Origin: Varanus komodoensis
Taxonomy: Eukaryota; Chordata; Lepidosauria; Squamata; Varanidae
Assembly (NCBI RefSeq): GCF_004798865.1
Contig: NW_025335468.1
Span: forward strand, 3,809,266 to 3,873,265
DNA length: 64,000 bases
Reading direction: 5' to 3'
Shown here in pieces: positions 24,074-35,277 of this stretch (position 1 is the first letter of the stretch; each line of letters begins with the position of its first letter). A program made the position numbers and the translations under genes. The notes beneath the pieces are model-generated. The model saw only the letters and a program-made list of their open reading frames with translations, was not told where the DNA came from and did not search any database.

Positions 24074-25744
24074 GTGAGTGTTTCGTGGGGACGAAAGCCG
24101 GAGTGGGGGGCTGGCACATTGGAAAGGGCCCCACTCCTTCCGGGGAGGGGGCGGGAGAGAAGTGAGGCCCCTCAGGCTGGGAAGGGCCCAAGGGGCGACC
24201 GTGGGCGGCGACGGCTGTTTCCCGTGGCTAAGGGCAAACGGGGGCCAAAATGTGCGGAGAAGCTTTGTTTTCTAAGAGACATGGCATATAGAAGAATTGG
24301 AAAAGATTGTGTATGTCTCTTCCCTGCTCCCCCCCTCCAGTGATGAGGACAATGCTCAGGAATTGGAAGGAGGGGTGACTAAAGTGAGAAGAGGATCGAG
24401 AGTAGTGGGATGCCCGGCACAGGGACCGGTAGCAAGAGCCCGGCAGCCTTTCCTTGGATGGAGGCAGCCTGGCTTTTCCTAGTAGCCCTTTGGACATGGG
24501 CAGAGGAAGACTAGTATGTGTGAGACTGACCGTGCTGGTCTCGCTTAGAGTGTGTGTATCAATAATACCTGGAAGGTTGTCATCAACCTATGACAGGACT
24601 CTCTAAGCAGCCCCCTATGAAATTTGCTATTGGATGTTTCTGTTTATTTATTTGACTACTACATGTGCATCTCCAAGAGACGCGAAGCGGAGTCTTCGTG
24701 GTGCTTCCTAAGTGGCTTCCTTACAGGCCTAGGCCTCTGCTTAGCCGCAGAGATGGCACTGAATGAAGCTTCTCCAGATCTCTTTTTGGGTCTGGAGGGA
24801 CAGGGTGGCCGATCCCCGAAAGGCATGGCGGGGGTGATGGCGGTGGCAGGCCAGTAGGTTGCAGTTAGTTTTAGAAGGAGCGAAACAAAGTGATCCACTC
24901 GTGACTGTGACACCCGCACATCCCTACTGATGGGTTGGCGGTGCCAGTGACAGCTGCTATCCTGTTGCGGTTCTTTGGCATTTAAGTGGGAGGGGGATTT
25001 TCGGCGAGGTGGGACTGAGATGGGATTCTGTAGGAGGAGGTGTGAAAGCCTACTTGTTTCTGGGTATTTCTCGTTTTCCCAGCATATGAAATGGGTTTGG
25101 GGAACAGTGCCCGGCTCAGAAAGCAGTTGTGACTGGATCAGGCGGGGCAGTAGAGGTACTGGGGAGCGCATTGCTCCCGGCCTCTAAAATAGAGGAGAGG
25201 CGACCTCTAGGGGGCAGCTTAGATTCAGGAAAGTGTCGGGAAGTAGAATAGATTTACTTCCCTGGTCCAGCTGAGTAGCAACAGAAGTTTGCTTTTGTCT
25301 GCTTTTAAGTACTAGTTTCCTTCCTCGAAAATAAGCCTTGTAATTTTGGACTAGAACTCTTATTCAGCTGGGAAGCTGGCTGTGGTTTTTCAAACAGGGA
25401 CACCTGTTCTCTGGAGAACAAATATGGAAAGAGTGTTGTTTGACTATATATTCCTTTAGTTTTGGTGGTTAAGTTTAACTGAAAGACTTTCATTTATGCA
25501 ATGGACACAGTTTCTTCAGAGTGAAATATGAACATTGAAACACCACCTTTTCTCCGCTAAAATGCTCATTTCAAAGAGAAGTATTGTTTTTCTTATCAGA
25601 ATTAGATGCAGATATTAGTTGGTGACAGATTTAATGATCAGGAAATTATGCTGCTGTTGTTGCCATCTTTATTATTTTGGTTGCAGTTGAAAACCTCAAG
25701 TATGGAAAATAGACACATACTGAATTTTAATAACTTAAATAGCT

Positions 25745-26110
25745 AAGACAGGTTTATACAGCTTGGCCACCTAAAACAGCTGACAATCTAGGGCAAACTT
25801 AGCCTGGCACTGGAAGGATAGTAAAATTGGTGCCAGGCAACTTCATTGGGGAGATCATTCTACAGTTTGGGGCTACCACAGAGCAGGACTTCCTGAACCT
25901 CCCTTGGAGGTGAGAGTCAAAAGAAGCCCATGGCTGTTTATTGTAGTATCTGGGTAGATTTCAGTTGGATGAGGTATTCAAGCAAGTATTGTTACCCCAA
26001 ACTGTTTGAACTTTATAGGTAAAAACCAGTACCTTGAATTGGGTTCAGAAATGTGTAGGCAGCCAGCGCAAGCAGGCCAGAACTAGTGTTACATGCGCAT
26101 ACCTTCAGGT
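25745..26110 (-). mobile_element. L2/CR1-clade LINE fragment
   Basis: The right half reads AAAACCAGTACCTTGAATTG and GCAGCCAGCGCAAGCAG, the reverse complement of the conserved ORF2 C-terminal stretch of this LINE group. It is strongly decayed. Confidence 0.55.
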
Positions 26111-26501
26111 TCTGGTTACTTGGGATTCCTTTCACTAATAGTGTGCATGCTTGCTTAACAGATGACATGCCCAGTCACTGCTGATGTTGTACAGTTGTAT
26201 TTCAGCTGGCCTAGTTGATGCCCTATGAAGCTGAGTGTGTATCCTAGAAAAATTACCCTGGAATACTTCACAAAAATATGCAGGAGTTCTGTGACAGAAA
26301 ATGCAATGTGGAGACTTTTCTTTGGAAATAGAAAGTTGGAACACCACTGTTATAGCTATTTGTTTTTGGCTTGTTTTGCAAATAAGGACTAGTTCTCACA
26401 AATGGCCAATTAAATGGTTAACCTGTGTCAAGGCTATACCATGTACCAGGCTGCAGGTGAGGCTTCAGAATGCTCTCAAGGGTGTAGTATATATCTACAG
26501 A

Positions 26502-26571
26502 CATAGGAAAATTAGCAGATTAGGAGAAACTGGAGTAGGCTGTTTCTCCCTAATCTGCTTGTTTCTCTATG
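26502..26571. repeat. Imperfect hairpin, arms of about 29 bp
   Basis: The left arm 26502-26530 and the right arm 26542-26571 are complementary over almost their whole length, with an 11-base loop between. The core AGCAGATTAGGAGAAAC pairs with GTTTCTCCCTAATCTGCT with a single bulge. The size resembles a small-RNA precursor stem, but a MITE remnant is equally possible. Confidence 0.6.
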
Positions 26572-26799
26572 TATGAAATTGTTCATATGAAAGAGCATGT
26601 GAATTGCACTTGTAGGCTGAAGTGTAACTGCCTAGAGAGATTTACATAGACATCTACTCTTGCAAAAGCTTAGTTGAAGGGAATGCAAAAACAAAGAGAT
26701 TGTATCAGTAGCATTGCATATGTGTAATCCTTGGACTTGTACAGAAATGGAAAATTATTCAGGTGAACTAACATGCCATAAATTTTACACACTACTTGT

Positions 26800-26890
26800 A
26801 TATTTTCTGCATTTATTTAGGTCTCAGATATTTATTTTATTTAAAACATTTGTAGACTGCTTTTCAAGACAGAAGCCCTGATTTGTTTCC
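26800..26890 (-). mobile_element. L2/CR1-clade LINE, short 3' tail
   Basis: TTATTTTATTTAAAACATTTGTAGACTGC fits the reverse complement of the family's 3' end (poly-AAAT tail and GCCGCCCTGA-type motif). Too short for more. Confidence 0.35.
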
Positions 26891-28907
26891 TTGTTTTGAT
26901 CATTTAAATCATAGAGCAACATATTATGTCTACCTGTATTGTGTATCATAACAGAAGTTATAGTTGGTATTTGTTTTTCACACCAGTTCATTGAAAATAG
27001 ATGGTATATCTGTGTGAAATTAAAATTTATCTAGTGTTTAAACATTTTATTGACTATTAGTGAATCTAAGGAGTTGTTTCTTGAAACAGATTAATCTTGA
27101 ACTGTGTTTTGACTGTGCCAGACTCACCTGGTGCCCTCCGGATGTTTCGGACTATGACTCCTAGAATTTCTGCTTATTAACTGTTTTGTCAGGGTAATGG
27201 GATAATAAAGTCTCATGAAGTTCTACTGCAATACAATAAAAGGAAAGAAAAACCGCAAAATCCAAATCAGATTTTTTGAGCAGTTTTGTAAATCTCTCTG
27301 TATGGATGTACATTCTTTTTCTTCCTTTCTATTTTAAAATAAATTGTAGTGGTTGTTTTTTATATTTGTCCATGGTCTCTCAAACAATAAAAGAGGAAAT
27401 TATATAAAACTTCTTTCCAGTCTACTTTGCAAAATAAATACAGGTCATACTTTAATTAGTCATTTAGGATGTAATCCTATACATATTTATACAGGAAAAA
27501 AATCCTACAAGGTTGGCTGTGACGTGCTGGCAGTTGCAGGGGGGTTTCTGTCTAAACATGGATCAGATTGTCCTGTTTATGAAATAAGGGCAATTCAATG
27601 TTGCTACATCAAACCCCATCCTCCATAGAAGAAGCACAATGGCTAGGATTGCCATTGTACTTGCCTTGCTCTCCAGAACTTTTAGATATTTGCTTTCTAA
27701 AGCTGCAAGTTTAGACAGAAAGCAGTCCTACAGCTCCCAGCATACACTAACCAATGCAGCTGGCTAGGTATGCTGGGAAGTGTAGGCCTTTTTTCTGTGG
27801 AACGTGCACAGAATTGTTCCCGTTATGTTCTCCCTCATTGTGAGGAGGAGAAGCTAAAGCACCACCAGGATTCTTTGGAGGACAAGGAGCCTTTCTTCTT
27901 CTGTCACTTCTCCCCAGAAATTTCCCACTCCCTGGTTCTAATGACAGTCTTCCACCTTTGGAGCCCAGCCAGTGCAGAAAGAGTAGTGCCAGCTGCAAGG
28001 GTTGAAAGGGTCCCTCTGAGGTCAGGATCCTACCTCAGAATGTATTTTTGAGCTCAGAACTAGTACCTTGACCTATCTTGTATCCCTTGATAATGTGGGG
28101 AGGCCATATGATTGCATTCTAAATTACCATGATGCTAGATAGTATTCTGGTGTCTTGTATATTCTCAGTGTTGTATGATTACAGTTCCCAGAATTTGATG
28201 TGTCAATGCACTAGGACAGATGATTACATTAGAACAGTGTATTTTGTAAATCTTGTATGCACGTATATTCTGAGTTTTCCTCTTTATTTGCTGTAATCTA
28301 CATTTGAATTTCAGCAATCTCATGGGAAAGCAGTGAAATTGTAGAAATAGCTTTAAAAGTTCACCATTTTTAGCTTGTAAATAAGTGATATGCTCAATTA
28401 TTGTGGTTTCTCTCTGTAGCCAACTAGTATAGGTACAGTTCTATTTGTGGTTCTAAAATTTTAATTCTGTGATTCCAAACAGGCACCCAGATCTTATAAA
28501 TGTGTGAAACTGATACTGCTCTGTAGGACCAGTCAAAATGTCACAAAATAATTAGTGGACTTTCAGAATTGGATATTAAGCAGAAAACTACATGAGCAGC
28601 AGCTTATAGAATAGGGGTATAGACAAATAATCCTTTTTAAACAATTAGTGGACTTTGCTTCCAAGAATATACAGTGAAGAGTTGCTATAGCAGTAAGTAG
28701 TTATTCTCGCAAAAGTTATGCATTATTTCTGAGCTCTCTCTTGGACATAGACTTGTATTCATTGTAACACTAATACCTTTTAAACAATTGAGCTGGTATT
28801 CAGCTGAAAGCAGAAGAGTATGGATAAATAACATTCATACTTTGATGTGCATCAAGTGCATGTGCATGGGTACTAAAGTTAGGTAACTTTAGAACCTGGA
28901 CTTAATA

Positions 28908-29060
28908 CTTTATTTTATTTATTTATTTAAAACTTTTATACCCATTGTGTACATAAAAGTCTCAGGACACTCCCAACAACAAAGGCACAGCATAATATCT
29001 ATGATAAAAGCCTAACTAAAATAAAAATTAAGTCTTAAAATAATGGGAAAATAAAAAGGT
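28908..29060 (-). mobile_element. L2/CR1-clade LINE, 3' tail
   Basis: It starts with TTTATTTATTTA, then ACTTTTATACCC and AAAGTCTCAGGACACTCCC, the reverse complement of the 3' UTR and tail seen in other copies here. Confidence 0.5.
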
Positions 29061-29184
29061 TTTGGTATCTTAAGATAGAAATTCCATGTTTTACAGATGC
29101 TTCTGCATTAAGTAATATGATGGATCAAACAAAAATAGAACTGTTTGCCAACCCCAATTTTTAAAGAAAAATACTTTTGGGCAT

Positions 29185-29275
29185 GTCATGAGCGGAGCTG
29201 GCTGGAGCCAGAGGTTAGACAAGATGGCCTAGGAGACCCCTTCTGACTCGCTCTGTTTCTATGTTTCTGTATTCC
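29185..29275 (+). mobile_element. CR1-like LINE 3' end, weak
   Basis: AGACAAGATGGCCTAGGAGA, CCCCTTCTGACTC and TTTCTATGTTTCTG resemble the CR1 3' end (GATGGCC, CCCTTCCAACTC, ATTCTATGATTCT). It is diverged. Confidence 0.4.
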
Positions 29276-30007
29276 ATTTAACCCTTTAAACATGCTTAAT
29301 TCATGTTCCTATAATGACTTGAAGAATAACACGTAGTTTGATTCTTCTGCCCTTCCACACATTGACTTGGTTATAAGGGCAATTTTGTTGTAACAAAGGA
29401 AAATATTTTAAAATATGCATCTGTAAAATATCTATATTTAAATTAGAAGTATGCTGTACTGATCAACCCATGCCTGGTACTGATGCTAAACATCTTTATT
29501 ACTACCTCCATCACCTGTCACTCTTTGGGTGGTCATTTGATCAGCTGCTGGACTATGAGGCCCTAGAGTTTGACCTTAAGGTCCATTTTTGTAAGTAACT
29601 GTGGAAGCTTGCTTAAGAGCATGTTCTTCCTTTGCTGGACTGGGTTTGTTACTGTCTAAAAATTATATCCAAAATAGATAAACCTTTAAGATGTGTATAA
29701 GAAAATGTAATGTTGGAAGCAGGCTAAGCATTGTTTGTGGAAATACATTCCAGTAAAATAAATGGTTGTTTAAAGTTAATTGAAACATACAAGCAGTCCC
29801 TAAGTTACAAACATAAATAACTCATATTTATGAAGGAACTGCCATGAAGCCTATTAATTTTTTTAAATACTGCAGAAAAATGTTATTGCCATAGAGAAAG
29901 GAGGCTAAAGGGGAGAGAGCATAGCTTCCAGAGCATGCCTTCCTGCCCTGCCCATCTGGAGAGGAAAATCTCTCCAGCATTTCTTTGCTGTAAAAGGTGT
30001 GTGGGGG

Positions 30008-30097
30008 GGGGTAGAGATATTCATGTTTTTTCTATTTTCATGGGGGTCCTGTGCTCCTAACCCCTGTGAATGTGGAGGGCTAACTATACATGACCAA
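30008..30097. mobile_element. Half copy of the MITE at 3141-3392
   Basis: GGGGTCCTGTGCTCCTAACC and CCTGTGAATGTGGAGGGCTA repeat one arm of the 3.1-kb element and appear to preserve its outer end before TATA. Confidence 0.5.
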
Positions 30098-30129
30098 ACT
30101 TACATGCAAATTTGACTTAAAGATGAATT

Positions 30130-30640
30130 TCCATTTTCTCAGGAGCAGAACTGAGTATTTTATGCCTTTGCTTAGAGAACTGCATTGACTGCCAGCATGT
30201 TACTAGGCCAAGTTCAAGGTGATTTGGTTGATCTCCAAGGCCTTAAACATTTTGGAACAGTTATCTGAGGAAACTCCTTCTTCTATCTCATTTATATCAG
30301 TCTTCCTGTTCATTGAGAACGACATGGTACCGAATAGAGCTTCCTGTGTGTTCTGTTCTTTGCAGGAGTATGTCTAATAACCAGGAAGAGACTCTTTTCT
30401 TTTGTGGTGTTCTGCCTTTGGAAATGTCTCCCCCTGCATTGCAACAGGCATCACCATAGATGGTATCTTAGCACCTGTTGAAAACATTTCTGCTCAATCA
30501 GACATTCACTAGCTATTAACACTGCTATTCATAAATTGTCTTTATTTATTGTGGTTTTTGCTTAACTGGTGCTTTATTGAATTTTGTTTATCACCCAATG
30601 ATACTGTAATCATGGACAGTATATAAACACATAAATAAGT
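30130..30640 (+). mobile_element. L2/CR1-clade LINE, 3' end
   Basis: The order of segments fits: the TTGACTGCCAGCATGTTAC region, CTCCAAGGCCTTAAACATTTTGG (the stretch that normally encodes KALNGLG), then a noncoding tail ending ACACATAAATAAG. It has many breaks. Confidence 0.6.
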
Positions 30641-30999
30641 TGTATCTTGAACTAGTATTGAGCTTTCTGAGCTAGAAATAATAAACATGGTTATATATTT
30701 TCCCAGTTATAGAAAAATTGCTAACTGCATCCCTTAGAATTGCCCTTTCTATTTTAATGTAGGCATTTCAGATAGGAGAACTCTTCAGACTTTCCTACCT
30801 GTTGATGCGAAGGATCAAACATTTTACATGTGAGGCAACTGCTTCACTATGAAATCTGGTCCTTTCCCAGTGGTACAAGGTATCCCTGTAAGTAGGGATC
30901 ACTGAAATTTATGGTTTAGTGAGATTCTTATTTTCACGAACAGTTTCACTGACCTATATAATTTGGCCTTTTATTTCTTTTCTGTTAGTTATCTTTAGT

Positions 31000-31118
31000 C
31001 CAGACTTAAGTTGAGTGCTACAAATGGTGCTACGTGGTGTCCTGCAACAGCAGGGGGTTGGATTCAATGGCCTTCATGGCCCCTTCCAACTCTACTCTTT
31101 TATAATTCTGTGATTCTA
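31000..31118 (+). mobile_element. CR1 LINE, 3' terminus
   Basis: GGGGGTTGGATTCAATGGCC, TTCCAACTCTACTC and AATTCTGTGATTCTAAG are the hallmark CR1 3' end with its ATTCTRTGATTCTA terminal repeat. Confidence 0.85.
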
Positions 31119-31469
31119 AGTTCAACAACCTATCTTAGCATTTTCTTGTTTATTCTTAGTAAAGCTTGTATATCAGGTTCTCTAATAGATTTCAAGACCA
31201 TTTGCAATGCAGCAGTGATCAGAAGCTGTCAGTATCTTGAGTAAAGCTTAGCTTCTGATATTTGAGTGTATGTGTTTACACTTGAGCTTAAGTCATTTGT
31301 TCTGCTGTGAATTGAATTGACTTGACTTGGTTACATTTTATGAATAGGCTTTTTCCTATGGAGCTATTGAAGTGCTGATAATAGGCACAATATATATTCG
31401 GTTTTAGAAACCTGTATCAACATGAAGTAATGTATATACTGACATACTGTTAAAATCACTCAGATCCAT

Positions 31470-32695
31470 CATGAGCTGGACTCCACTGTTGAAACAGTTT
31501 AATCAAAGGATGTGTCCAATCTTGGCTCTGTCCATCCTACCACCTGCTTGCTCAATCCTTGCCCATCATGACGTTCTGAAAAATCTTTAGAGGGGTTCTT
31601 CCCTGGGTTCAGGAGGCTGTCAGTGCCTCATTAAGAGAAGGAGTGGTCCTAGCCCCCTTAAAGGAGGCTGTGATAAGACTGCTCCTAAAAAAGCCAAACC
31701 TGGACCCAGGGACTGACTAGTAGCAAATCTTACCTTTTGCGGGGCAAGATATTGGAGCAGGTTGTTGTTAGGGAGCTCCAGGCATTCTTGGATGAAATGG
31801 ATTTTCTGGATCCACTTCAATTGGGTTTTTGGCCATGGTTTGGGATGGTTGCTCTGTAAAAGATCAATGACCTTTGCTGGGAGAGAGATAGGGGGAGTGT
31901 AATCCTGTTGATTCTCTTGGGCCTTTCAGCATCTTTTGACATAATCTACCATGGTGTCCTTCTGGACATGTTGGCCAGATTGGGAGTTGGAGGCACCGCT
32001 TTTTGGTGGTTTCACTCCTTCTTGGCCAACTGTGTTCAGAAGGTGATGCTGGGGGATAGTTGCTCTGCCCCATTAGCAATAAGCCATATGGTTCCACAGG
32101 GCTCAATACTATCTCCCGTGCTGTTCAATATCTGTATGAAATCAGTGGGAGAGGTCATCAGGAGGTTTGGGCTGAGGTGTTAGCAGTATGCTGACAATAC
32201 CCAGCTCTACCTCTTGTTTATATCTAATTCAAGTGAGGCAGTCTCTGTGTTGAACGTGTGTCTGAGTTTGATAATGAACTGGATAAGGATCAATAAACTG
32301 AAACTCAGTCCAGATAAGATGGATGTGCTGCTGATAGATGGTTTTTCTGACAGACTGGAGGGCCGTTACCCTGTTCTGAACAGGGTTGCACTCCCCCTAA
32401 AGCATAGGGTCTGCAGCTTGGGAGGTGTTCCTGGACCCAGGACTATCACTAGAGGCCCAGATGGGCTCCATGGCCAGGAGCACCTTCCTTCAGCTGCGGC
32501 ATATTATATCAGCTCTTCCCCTAACTGGCCACAGTCATGTACTGGTAATATCCAGATTAAATTAATGTAATGCACTTTGTGTGAAGCTGTGTTTGAAGAT
32601 GGTCCGGTGAATCCAGCTGGTTCAAAAGAGGGCCACATGGTTAGCAGCAGGTGCCAGCCCATGGGTTCATATAACACCAGTTCTATATAAGCTAT
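31470..32695 (+). mobile_element. L2-type LINE, reverse transcriptase fragment (copy 1)
   Basis: Reverse transcriptase blocks appear in order: MDFLDPLQLGF; LLGLSASFDIIYHGVLLDML; HMVPQGSILSPVLFNICM; YADNTQLYL (the catalytic YADD-type box, here ADN); and MNWIRINKLKLSPDKMDVLL. It has several frameshifts and a replaced catalytic Asp, so it is dead. The end (TATATAAGCTATATT) abuts copy 2 directly, in the same orientation. Confidence 0.9.
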
Positions 32696-33302
32696 ATTAA
32701 ACGGCCCAACCACCTGTTTACTCGACCCTTGCCCTTCCTGGCTACTTATGAAAGCCAGCCACAGGATTGGACCCTGGGTCCAGGAAGTTATCAACACCTC
32801 TCTGAAGGAGGGCTGGGTCCCTGCCCCTTTAAAGGAGGCGGTGATCAGGACCATCCTGAAGAAGGTGTCCCTGAACCCAGAGGTGGCCGCCAATTATAGA
32901 CCAGTGGCCAACATTCCGTTCTTGGGCAAGGTGTTGGAGTGGGTGGTGGCAGGACAACTCCAGGCACTCTTGGATGAAACGGATTATCTGGACCCATTTC
33001 AGTCTGGTTTCAGACCCAGTTACAGTACTGAATCTGCCTTGGTCGCCCTGTATAATGACCTGTACAGGGAGAAGGATGGGGAGTGCATCCCTTTTGGTTC
33101 TCCTGGACCTCTCAGTGGCTTTCAATACCATCAGCCATGGTATCCTTCTGGATAGGCTGGCTGGGTTGGGAGTTGAAAGCTCTGCATGGCAGTGGTTCCG
33201 TTCCTATCTGGCTGATCGATTCCAGAAGGTGGTGCTGGGGGACTATAGTTCTGCGCCATGGCAGATTTGCCATGGAGTACCACAGGGCTGTATTTTGTCC
33301 CC
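32696..33302 (+). mobile_element. L2-type LINE, reverse transcriptase fragment (copy 2)
   Basis: It encodes NTSLKEGWVPAPLKEAVIRT, NYRPVANIPFLGKVLEWVVA, YLDPFQSGFRPSYSTESALV, and in a shifted frame LDRLAGLGVESSAWQWF and GVPQGCILSP. It is homologous to the first half of copy 1 but less decayed. It stops abruptly after the PQG box (about 33302), where another element's sequence begins. Confidence 0.9.
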
Positions 33303-33474
33303 CGGCCATAGATGGGCGCAGTCACGGTCACGCTCGTGCAGAGAACACAGGCACGATTGCAGTCGTCACCCGATGCAGAGTTCATGACCCCTGAAGCAAG
33401 ATTTTTCTGAAATTTCTGTTCGTGACCCAATTTGGTCGTGAATTGAGGCGTTCGTGAGCTGAGGTACCACTGTA
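33303..33474 (-). mobile_element. Tc1/mariner-type inverted-repeat end (one-sided)
   Basis: The right edge reads GAGCTGAGGTACCACTGTA. On the minus strand this is TACAGTGGTACCTCAGCTC, followed by repeated TTCACGA/TCACGAAC motifs, like the ends of short Tc1/mariner-superfamily elements with a TA target. The opposite end was not found. It adjoins the truncated LINE copy 2. Confidence 0.5.
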
Positions 33475-34454
33475 GTTTTGTTAGAACAAATGACATACTT
33501 ACAAAACTGCATTGTGGTATTTGTAGTCACATACATGAATAAATTTATTCACTTTCCTTTTGATTGAATTGTAACACCAATAAGGCTGAATCATGTATTT
33601 TATTTGGTATGTTTTATGTTCCCAACCAAATCCCTCAGGATGAAGTTAGACACCGAGATTAATCAAACTAATGTATTTTGATCGCTATCTGTGCAGATAG
33701 TGCAAATTGTAATAGTCTGGACTTTAACATAGAACATGCAGCTGTTGCAATTATTTCAGAGCATATGTATTCTTTGAAAGTCTGAAACTTGCACTGAAAG
33801 ATTTTGTGGTGTACTGAAAGAAAAGGTGGTAAAATGAAACAAGCCCTGTGCTATATTTTTGTCCAAATAATGGGGTATGAGGGTTTCTCCAAAAGTATCT
33901 TTCAGAACTTTGGTGTCCCTATCTCTCTGAATCCATTGAAATGGCCTGGCATGTAATGATAATGCATTGGAGGGAAATGGTTGTATTTCCAGTATCCTCA
34001 CTACTGTTTGTATTTCAAGTACTGTATTTGTAAAAACATGGTAGGTAATAAAACAATTCCCCTCTTGGATGCACAGCTTAACATGGGGAGGGGGTTAGAG
34101 AGTATGAGAGAAGCTAAGAGTCAGGAGGGTGGTCTTACTAGGCTGGTCTTATAATAGGGTCACCCAAGACAGAATGGTCAAAGTGGAGACACCAGACTAA
34201 GATGCACAGATCCTCTTCAGGAGTAGTGGTCACAGGCCAGAGAAGAAAAGGAAGACCAAATATGAATGGGTTGTCTCCATCAAGGAAACCACAGTGTAGG
34301 ATTTGAAGGGCTGAACAGGGCTGTTATGGATAGGACATTTTAAAGGGCTTCCATTCATAGGGTCTCTATAAGTTGGAGATTACCTGAGGCTATATAACAA
34401 CACAAGACAGTGTGTACCTTCACATGTCAAGCCAGCCCACACTCTATATCATGG

Positions 34455-34471
34455 TGGGTGGGTGGGTGGAT
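34455..34471 (+). repeat. Short GGGT repeat
   Basis: Four tandem copies of GGTG/GGGT (TGGTGGGTGGGTGGGTGG). Confidence 0.8.
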
Positions 34472-34920
34472 TGGTTGTATAAACCATCCCCAGTAAGCCT
34501 AGATAAACAGTGAGGCTCACCATGGTTTGTTGCCCCCCTCTTCTTTCCTTGGTTCTCCAGATATGCCAGGGGAAACATCCAGAACTAGTCATTGCCCATT
34601 CATGCTGGTGTGCTGTGGCTTTGCTCATGTATTTCTTTGGTGGAGAAGATCATGAAAGCCACCCTTTAAGCTGCCTTTCATTATCCCTTTTTTGACAGGT
34701 ATGTGCAAGACTGTTGCCTGTGGCTGCCCAGCATAAAACAAAAATAAGAACCTCTGCTCAAACTTTCACAGTAGTTTGACTATGAAGATTTGAAGCCCAT
34801 CTAAGATAATGCCTCCTGTCAAAGGGAAGTAGGTTCCTACCTTTGACATTGCTTCCAAATTTTGAGTAGGAAGTAGTCATTTTGGACAGGGGCAAATGTG
34901 CCACCCAGGTTCCTCATAAA

Positions 34921-35277
34921 GTATGTTTGGCCTTGAGAAGAGAAGACTGAGGGGAGATATGATAGCACTCTTCAAGCAGAGAAGAAGGCCAAAATCTATT
35001 CTTAGTTATCCCAGAGTGCAGGATATTGAATAACAGGCTCAAGTTACTGGAACCCCACTTTTGACTAAGCATCAGGAAGAACTTTCTGACTGTTAGAGCA
35101 GTATGACAATGGAACCAATGGCCTAGAGAGGTTGTGGGTTCTTCCACATCACAGACATTCAAGATGTAGCTGGACAACCATTTGAGAAGGATAGTTTAAT
35201 GTGGAGACCTGCATTGAATATGGAGTTGGACCCAGTGGCCTTCTTGGCCCCTTCCAACTCTGCTATGATTCTATAAC
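34921..35277 (+). mobile_element. CR1 LINE, 3' end
   Basis: It has the GAAGAGAAGACTGAGGGGAG, ATATGATAGCACTCTTCAA, AAGAACTTTCTGACTGTTAG and CTGGACAACCATTTG blocks, then GGCCCCTTCCAACTC and TGATTCTATAA. This is the well-known CR1 ORF2 end and 3' UTR. It is moderately diverged, with both ends defined by the family. Confidence 0.93.

Larger units (their letters stand above)
23420..24260 (+). promoter_or_regulatory. CpG-rich promoter region of KMT5B
   Basis: This stretch is clearly richer in G, C and CpG than its AT-rich surroundings, and is the only such block in the window. It ends in a strong splice donor and precedes KMT5B in the same orientation. A YY1-type box, GCCGCCATCTTGG, lies at 23901-23913, with a second CCGCCAT at about 23922. 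There is no obvious TATA box close to the inferred start, as expected for a housekeeping CpG-island promoter. The edges are visual estimates. The CpG-rich part upstream of 23,880 could also fire divergently. Confidence 0.75.

Noticed and set aside
24659-25171. Minus-strand 170-codon frame just inside KMT5B intron 1
   Set aside because: It lies in the GC-rich shoulder of the CpG promoter, where long chance frames are common, and it shows no known motif. A divergent transcript cannot be excluded.
31908-32183. Possible functional reverse transcriptase gene in intron 1
   Set aside because: The reverse transcriptase blocks lie in different frames with stops, and the catalytic box reads YADN. It is a dead L2-type LINE piece.
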